Shown: positions 52,401 to 61,400 of the stretch, in pieces
Layout: each line of letters begins with the position of its first letter
Numbering within the stretch: the first letter of the stretch is position 1
The notes under the pieces: model-generated
The model's database searches: none
Told to the model about the DNA's origin: nothing
The model's input: only the letters and a program-made list of their open reading frames with translations
Position numbers and translations under genes: made by a program
Assembly (NCBI GenBank): GCA_025642075.2
Contig: JAODUO010000537.1
Coordinates: forward strand, 447,001-511,000
Reading direction: 5' to 3'
DNA: 64,000 nucleotides
From: Ridgeia piscesae
Taxonomy: Eukaryota > Annelida > Polychaeta > Sabellida > Siboglinidae

Positions 52401-55400
52401 CTCTCTGTCTGCGTGCCTTCTCCAGTTGCTCTCAGCAATCATCCATGTTTCTGTCAATTAACTAACGTAGACTCGCTTCAAGATGTTGCACTAAATTGTT
52501 GTACCGTACTGTGACAGTTCTTACTAAATGACACGGTTAAACCATTGCACTTTGTTTGCACTGGCAGATGGTTGGTGGTGGCTGTTTTCTATAAAGTGAA
52601 TGTGCAGGTATCGCTGTACAGCATAAGCCTGTTTAATCAGTATTAACTATGCTATCATCGTCATCATCATCGTCATCGTCACTGGGAGGTTAGGGCTGTT
52701 TTTGTATTTATAAACGATGCATTACGCCTGTCAGTTCAAATCGAGATGACAACAGATAAGCCGTGTGTGTTCTGTTATCTTGTGTTTTCTTGCTGTTGCT
52801 GGGTGTCCACGAGAAAAACATTGACATTGGTTCAATGTGACCAGTTAGTTGTAGGCGCCTCATGCAAATCTTGTTTTTGAGTTTGTTTACATCGCCATAA
52901 AGATCTCTGTTTGACACTTCCTAAATGTCTAGCTCTGTTTCCTGTTCATCTGTGAGAAGTTATCAGCTCCCTTCAGCAAGTCCTGCATAACTTCTGTATC
53001 ACACTTTGTCACGCTATAATTTATTAACTTCTAACTTCACTGAAAACAATTAGGAATCTCTGATAATGAAAAGGGGATAACTACTTATAGTTACGTAAAA
53101 TTCCTAGGGTAGTTGTAGTTTACAATACTCATATATTCCTGTAGTGTGGTCTATTGTTTGCATTATTTTGTAGCATCTAGTTCAGATGTTGTACTTTGCA
53201 TGTTCAAGTTGACAATTTTTTTAAGGTAACTGTTTTTATACCAGTATTACAGAATTCACTGTATATTTCTTCATTCATCTAAACATGCTGCCAGGACAGT
53301 TAGCTGCCTTATTGCCCATATCATAGTCCCCAATTACAGATTCCTTACGACTGTTTACAGAACAAATATGGATTATTTAACAGCACTTATATTATTGGAG
53401 ACAATTACTGTTGAAATGTTTACAAACAGTTAGCTAACACGGCAAAATATTCAAACACCTTATTTCACAAGGGTTAAAGCAGCACCAAACACACAGCCAG
53501 ACAGTGATGTTTCAAATGTTATCAATCATATGTCATTCATCTGTGTTGTATGATTCTGTGTTTGTTGCGCGGTAGTTAGCACATGTTTACAACCTTAACA
53601 AGTCATTCTGAGGTTTGATATTCCTTAAAACTCTATTCTCTGTGTTAATATAGACTGCTAAAATAAAATGTGTGGTTGTAGAAGTAGTGTAGGCCGCCTC
53701 CCCTCTCATGTGGTGCTATAATTATGGTATCACATAAGTATAACGACGACTACACTGCTATACGTTCTGTGTTAGATTGTCATCTTTCTGTTACACCTGT
53801 GTATATCATTCTGAAGTATCTTATCTTGATAAAAAGTGAATTTGCAACGTAGAGATATTGACTTATGATGCTTGTTGTAACTGTATATCCTGTACATCAT
53901 CGTATTTTTGATGTATGTCCCAATGACAGCAAGTATTTGGACAATGCATGTTTCAGTCAGCCAAAAAATGTACAGATGGAATTATGCCTGTGTATTCATG
54001 GTTTTGGCCAGAATCCACACAGTACAGAGTAGCTGTTTTTGGATACAGATTTTTGTTTAAAAAAAATTGACATCTAAGAATTTGTTCAGGTGTCAAAATA
54101 CATACATTTTGATACGTCACTTATGTCTCATTGAATTGTAAGACTTTCAACTTCAGTCTCACCTGTTGCCAAGGCAATATTCCAAGTTGTCTCGGGGCTG
54201 CAGATTGTCCCAAGGACCCGTCCCTTGTCCTCATCCTCAAGTGGGGAGGGGAGCTGACCCCAGCCGGGAAGATCCAGGCAGAGAAGCTGGGGCAGGTGTT
54301 TCGCTGCATGTACCCCGGCGGTGAAGGTTGGTTTGTCTCCCTACATCTGTGGGTATTTCTGTCTAATCCCGCTATCCTACCTGTAGCATGGAGGGATCTC
54401 AGTCGAGAGTTTCTGGGTTTAAAACCTCCTGCTGCCTTCAATTTTTCCATCAATTTTATACTGCTTAAAAGTGATAATTCGTTGTCCTGCAGTTTTCACG
54501 GACAAGTGCAATAAATAAATAAGTTAATAAAATAAATATATGAAGACAATGAAAATAAGTTATAAAATAAATATAGAGATGAGTAATTAACATTATTAAA
54601 ATTAAAACACTAAATAAATGTATTAGTAAAAGTATACATAAAAATAAATAATGCCATTATTAACTTTGGACAAGTTTAGTCACTCAGCGATGCTTATATG
54701 AAATGTAGGCTAAAGTTATGTATGAATAGTCTGTGAAATGATTGCGGTGTGATTGAATGCTTATAGAGAGGTAGAGGTGATGTTTGATTGAATGTGTATC
54801 CACCTGTCTGTCCACCCAGATGCATTGCATTTTGGGTGTGAAACTGTCAAAGCATTATTAGAGAGGATAAAGTGTTAATTGTTGTAGAATTCTACATGTT
54901 CCTAGTGGATGCCTGGTGATTGTGCATGTCTTCAATGATTGGTCCAAGTTAGACAAGCCATGTATCCAGATTTTATATGTGTAGTTTCTTGTGAGACCAA
55001 ATGTTAGGTCGGTGGGAAGGTGGTTTATATAACGTCAAAGAGTGATAGACACATGCACAGTATTGTAGCACCACCGTCTAGCACATGTGATATCATTTCA
55101 ATTGCTTTGTGAAATCTCATTTCCTAGAAATTGAAATACTTACTAGGAACGAATAATTTGAATTGAGAGGACATATTGTTGCTAGTATGGTTGACATACA
55201 CGATCAGACATGTTGATTATGTCTACGCTGCTGGAGTGTCTATTCTGTAGATTTCATAATAACTCTATGTAGTTTATTTACACCTTTGTTAACTTTTTCT
55301 TAAATCTATTTTATTCTTTACTCTGTTTTATACATATTTACTGTGCTTTCGTAACTTCATTTTATATCGTGTTATGAACTGACTTTATATGAAAACAAAT

Positions 55401-58400
55401 ATTTTCTTCTGAACTATGTGTTGTTTGAGTCAATCACCGCCTGAGTGTATTCAGAGAGATTACTGGCGTGATCTGTGGTGTGTAGGAGACTACGGCCAGG
55501 ACCCTGGGGTGGGGTTGTTACGTCTTCACAGCACTTACAGACATGACCTCAAGATCTATGCCTCCGACGAGGGTCGAGTGCAGATGACTGCGGCAGCTTT
55601 CGCAAAGGTATCACAGTCACGCTGGCTCTGTCAACCACAAATCGTGTATTGTAGGCATCTTTTCAGCATCCGATTTCCGATCATTTTTCATATAAGTGGT
55701 TCCTGTTATCTTGTTATCTTGTTATCTTGTTATCTTGCTATCTTGCTATCTTGTTATCTTGCCCTCTGCACATCTGCCATGTGCTTTTAGTGCACACCAA
55801 CGCATCAGTAGGTTGTGTAATAAATGGTTAGTTACGTTACATAGTCATTGTAGTTAAGTATTTGTACAGTGTATTTTGTGTGAAGACAGAAATGTATGCA
55901 CATTATTGGAGATCATCAGAATTGTATTAAATGAAAACATGGCTATAACATTGTTATGTTATAACAATGCATGATAACATGGTTATTACAAAACCTGAAT
56001 ATTTTCAAATTGTGATTGTAGAATTTTGTTTTAATGATGTTATTTTATTTTATATAAGTGAGTGGTGAGTGTTTGTGTGGGTGGGGGGGATCAGGCATGT
56101 GTGCATGCACATGTACGTGTAGTGCACGTGCATGTGTGTGCCCTCACATACTGAAACTGAAAGTAGAAGTGATGACACAAGCTGGTGTGCCTTCCTGTGC
56201 TTGTGCCCCACCTTGAGGTGGCCTGCTGACAGTGGTTGTGTACATGTGCCCCACCTTGAAGTAGCATGCTGACAGTGGTTGTGTATGTGCCCCACCTTGA
56301 GGTAGCCTGCTGACAGTAGTTGTGTACATGTGCCCCACCTTGAGGTAGCCTGCTGACAGTGGTTGTGTACATGTGCCCCACATTGAGGTAGCCTGCTGAC
56401 AGTGGTTGTGTACATGTGCCCCACCTTGAAGTAACATGCTGACAGTGGTTGTGTACATGTGCCCCACTTTGAAGTAGCATGCTGACAGTGGTTGTGTACA
56501 TGTGCCCCACTTTGAGGTAGCCTGCTGACAGTGGTTGTGTACATGTGCCCCACTTTGAAGTAGCATGCTGACAGTGGTTGTGTACATGTGCCCCACTTTG
56601 AGGTAGCCTGCTGACAGTGGTTGTGTACATGTGCCCCACTTGAGGTAGCCTGCTGACAGTGGTTGTGTACATGTGCCCCACATTGAGGTAGCCTGCTGAC
56701 AGTGGTTGTGTACATGTGCCCCACATTGAGGTAGCCTGCTGACAGTGGTTGTGTACATGTGCCCCACTTTGAGGTAGCCTGCTGACAGTGGTTGTGTACA
56801 TGTGCCCCACCTTGAGGTAGCCTGCTGACAGTGGTTGTGTACATGTGCCCCACTTTGAGGTAGCCTGCTGACAGTGGTTGTGTATATGTGCCCCATGTTG
56901 AGGTAGCCTGCTGACAGTGGTTGTGTACATGTGCCCCACATTGAGGTAGCCTGCTGACAGTGGTTGTGTACATGTGCCCCACATTGAGGTAGCCTGCTGA
57001 CAGTGGTTGTGTACATGTGCCCCACATTGAGGTAGCCTGCTAAAGTGGTTGTGTACATATATGCCCCACATTGAGGTAGCCTGCTGACAGTAGTCATGGC
57101 CTTGTGTTGCTGACAGGGTCTGCTGGCGTTGGAGGGAGAGCTCACTCCCATCATGGTGCAGATGGTGAAGAGTGCCAACATGAACGGACTCCTCGACAAC
57201 GACCACGAGTCTCACAAGTACCAGAATGTGTGAGTGACAGCTACAGACCTGGGCCTTGTCTCTTTGTCTAACAGCAACTACTGGTCCTCACTTAACTTGT
57301 CTCTTTGTCTAACAGCAACTACTGGTCCTCACTTAACTTGTCTCTTTGTCTAACAGCAACTACTGGTCCTCACTTAACTTGTCTCTTTGTCTAACAACAA
57401 CTACTGGTCCTCACTTAACTTGTCTCTTTGTCTAACAGCAACTACTGGTCCTAACTAAACTTGTCTCTTTGTCTAACAGCAACTACTGGTCCTCACTTAA
57501 CTTGTCTCTTTGTCTAACAGCAACTACTGGTCCTAACTAATCTTGTCTCTTTGTCTAACAGCAACTACTGGTCCTCACTTAACTTGTCTCTTTGTCTAAC
57601 AGCAACTACTGGTCCTAACTAAACTTATCTCTTTGTCTAACAGCAAGCTACTGGTCCTCACTTAACTTGTCTCTTTGTCTAACAGCAACTACTGGTCCTC
57701 ACTTAACTTGTCTCTTTGTCTAACAGCAACTACTGGTCCTCACTTAACTTGTCTCTTTGTCTAACAGCAACTACTGGTCCTCACTTAACTTGTCTCTTTG
57801 TCTAACAGCAACTACTGGTCCTCACTTAACTTGTCTCTTTGTCTAACAGCAACTACTGGTCCTCACTTAACTTGTCTCTTTGTCTAACAGCAACTACTGG
57901 TCCTCACTTAACTTGTCTCTTTGTCTAACAGCAAGCTACTGGTCCTCACTTAACTTGTCTCTTTGTCTAACAGCAAGCTACTGGTCCTCACTTAACTTGT
58001 CTCTTTGTCTAACAACAACTACTGGTCCTCACTTAACTTGTCTCTTTGTCTAACAGCAACTACTGGTCCTCACTTAACTTGTCTCTTTGTCTAACAGCAA
58101 GCTACTGGTCCTCACTTAACTTGTCTCTTTGACTAACAACAACTACTGGTCCTCACTTAAATTGTCTCTTTATCTAACAACAACTACTGGTCCTAACTAA
58201 ACTTGTCTCTTTGTCTAACAGCAACTACTGGTCCTCACTTAACTTGTCTCTTTGTCTAACAGCAACTACTGGTCCTCACTTAACTTGTCTCTTTGTCTAA
58301 CAGCAACTACTGGTCCTCACTTAACTTGTCTCTTTGTCTAACAGCAACTACTGGTCCTCACTTAACTTGTCTCTTTGTCTAACAACAACTACTGGTCCTC

Positions 58401-61400
58401 ACTTAACTTGTCTCTTTGTCTAACAGCAACTACTGGTCCTCACTTAACTTGTCTCTTTGTCTAACAACAACTACTGGTCCTCACTTAACTTGTATCTTTG
58501 TCTAACAGCAACTACTGGTCCTCACTTAACTTGTCTCTTTGTCTAACAGCAAGCTACTGGTCCTCACTTAACTTGTCTCTTTGTCTAACAACAACTACTG
58601 ATCCTAACTAAACTTGTCTCTTTGTCTAACAACAACTACTGATCCTAACTAAACTTGTCTCTTTGACTAACAACAACTACTGGTCCTCACTTAACTTGTC
58701 TCTTTGTCTAACAACAACTACTGGTCCTCACTTAACTTGTCTCTTTGTATAACAACAACTACTGGTCCTAACTAAACTTGTCTCTTTGTCTAACAGCAAG
58801 TTACTGTTCCTAACTAAACTTGTCTCTTTGTCTAACAACAACTACTGGTCCTCACTTAACTTGTCTCTTTGTCTAACAACAACTACTGGTCCTCACTAAA
58901 CTTGTCTCTTTGTCTAACAACAACTACTGGTCCTCACTTAACTTGTCTCTTTGTCTAACAACAACTACTGGTCCTCACTTAACTTGTCTCTTTGTATAAC
59001 AACAACTACTGGTCCTAACTAAACTTATCTCTTTGTCTAACAGCAAGTTACTGATCCTAACTAAACTTGTCTCTTTGTCTAACAACAACTACTGGTCCTC
59101 ACGTAACTTGTCTCTTTGTCTAACAACAACTACTGGTCCTCACTTAACTTGTCTCTTTGTCTAACAGCAACTACTGGTCCTAACTAAACTTGTCTCTTTG
59201 TTTAACAGCAACTACTGATCCTCACTAAACTTGTCTCTTTGTCTAACAACAACTACTGGTCCTAACTAAACTTGTCTCTTTGTCTAACAGCAACTACTGG
59301 TCCTCATTTAACTTGTCTGTTTGTCTAACAGCAAGTTACTGATCCTCACTAAACTTGTCTCTTTGTCTAACAACAACTACTTGTCCTAACTAAACTTGTC
59401 TCTTTGTCTAACAGCAAGTTACTGGTCCTAACTAAACTTGTCTCTTTGTCTAGCAGAAAGCTACTGGTCAATTAACTTGGTCTTTTTGTCTAGGAATGGG
59501 TTCCTGGTCCTCACGTAACTTGGTCTTTTTGTCTAGGAATGGGTTCCTGGTCCTCACTTAACTTGGTCTTTTTGTCTAGGAATGGGTTCCTGGTCCTCAG
59601 TTAACTTGGTCTTTTTGTCTAGGAATGGGTTCCTGGTCCTCAGTTAACTTGGTCTTTTTGTCTAGGAATGGGTTCCTGGTCCTCACTTAACTTGGTCTTT
59701 TTGTCTAGGAATGGGTTCCTGGTCCTCACTTAACTTGGTCTTTTTGTCTAGGAATGGGTTCCTGGTCCTCACTTAACTTGGTCTTTTTGTCTAGGAATGG
59801 GTTCCTGGTCCTCACTTAACTTGGTCTTTTTGTCTAGGAATGGGTTCCTGGTCCTCACTTAACTTGGTCTTTTTGTCTAGGAATGGGTTCCTGGTCCTCA
59901 CTTAACTTGGTCTTTTTGTCTAGGAATGGGTTCCTGGTCCTCACTTAACTTGGTCTTTTTGTCTAGGAATGGGTTCCTGGTCCTCAGTTAACTTGATCAA
60001 TTTGTCTAGGAATGGGTTCCTGGTCCTCACTTAACTTGGTCTTTTGTCTAGGAATGGGTTCCTGGTCCTCACTTAACTTGGTAATTTTGTTTAGGAATGG
60101 GTTCTTGGTCCTCACTTAACTTGGTCTTTTTGTCTAGGAATGGGTTCCTGGTCCTCACTTAACTTGGTCTTTTTGTCTAGGAATGGGTTCCTGGTCCTCA
60201 GTTAACTTGGTCTTTTTGTCTAGGAATGGGTTCCTGGTCCTCACTTAACTTGGTCTTTTTGTCTAGGAATGGGTTCCTGGTCCTCAGTTAACTTGGTAAT
60301 TTTGTTTAGGAATGGGTTCATGGTCCTCACTTATCTTGGTCTTTTTGTCTAGGAATGGGTTCCTGGTCCTCACTTAACTTGGTCTTTTTGTCTAGGAATG
60401 GGTTCCTGGTCCTCACTTAACTTGGTCTTTTTGTCTAGGAATGGGTTCCTGGTCCTCACTTAACTTGGTCTTTTTGTCTAGGAATGGGTTCCTGGTCCTC
60501 ACTTAACTTGTCTTTTAGTCTAATGAACACATTTTATAAATCTTTGTTAATGTTTTTGAAGGAGGTTTACTGTTTGTTTGTTCTTTATTTCAGTGTCAAG
60601 GAGAAGCTGCAGATGCTACTGAACTGTGACAAAGACTTTGTAGAGGCTGATAAAGAAAAGGTTTGTGCTCGTTGACCACAATTTATATGTGTGAAGTGTT
60701 GGTTACTCATGTATAAACATGTAGATTTTATTTATTTTAATTCAATTGTGCATTCACTCTGAAGTTAAAACACACAAATATAACACATTTAGACAAAACA
60801 ACCAAATCTTGGAGCCATGAAAAAACTTGGAGCCACGGACACCATTGATGGCCATTTTTTAAATGGCTACTAAAACTAGTTTTCACCATATCTCAAGAGC
60901 TGCTTCACATTAAAAGCGATAAACTTGGGCTCAAAACATGTTTCCATATTTGAAATATTTTAGTGTTGACCTTATCCCGTATCATGACAACTACCTGTGT
61001 GCAGCAGTCATGGCGGAGTCATATGTTATGATGTCATACATATTCAAATGGTGTAGTCTGCATTTTAGTTTCAGGTATTCAGTTTTCACCCTTTCAGACA
61101 TACGCAGTGCCTGACAAGCTTACTAAGGTTGTCCACAAGGGGGTTTGACACTCCTCGATATCTTCATCCCTATCCCCCTGGAGTTAAACTGTCTGACAGT
61201 GGATGTACTGGAGTTAGACGGTCTGACCGTGGATGTAATGGAGTTAGATTGTCTGACAGTGGATGTACTGGAGTTAGACGGTCTGACCGTGGATGTAATG
61301 GAGTTAGATTGTCTGACAGTGGATGTACTGGAGTTAGACGGTCTGACAGTGGATGTAATGGAGTTAGATTGTCTGACAGTGGATGTACTGGAGTGAGATT

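Noticed and set aside
56050..57215. Three overlapping minus ORFs of 325-374 aa ([11 protein letters not shown] repeats)
   Set aside because: They are products of the 43-bp array and overlap, antisense, the real PPIP5K exon 14.
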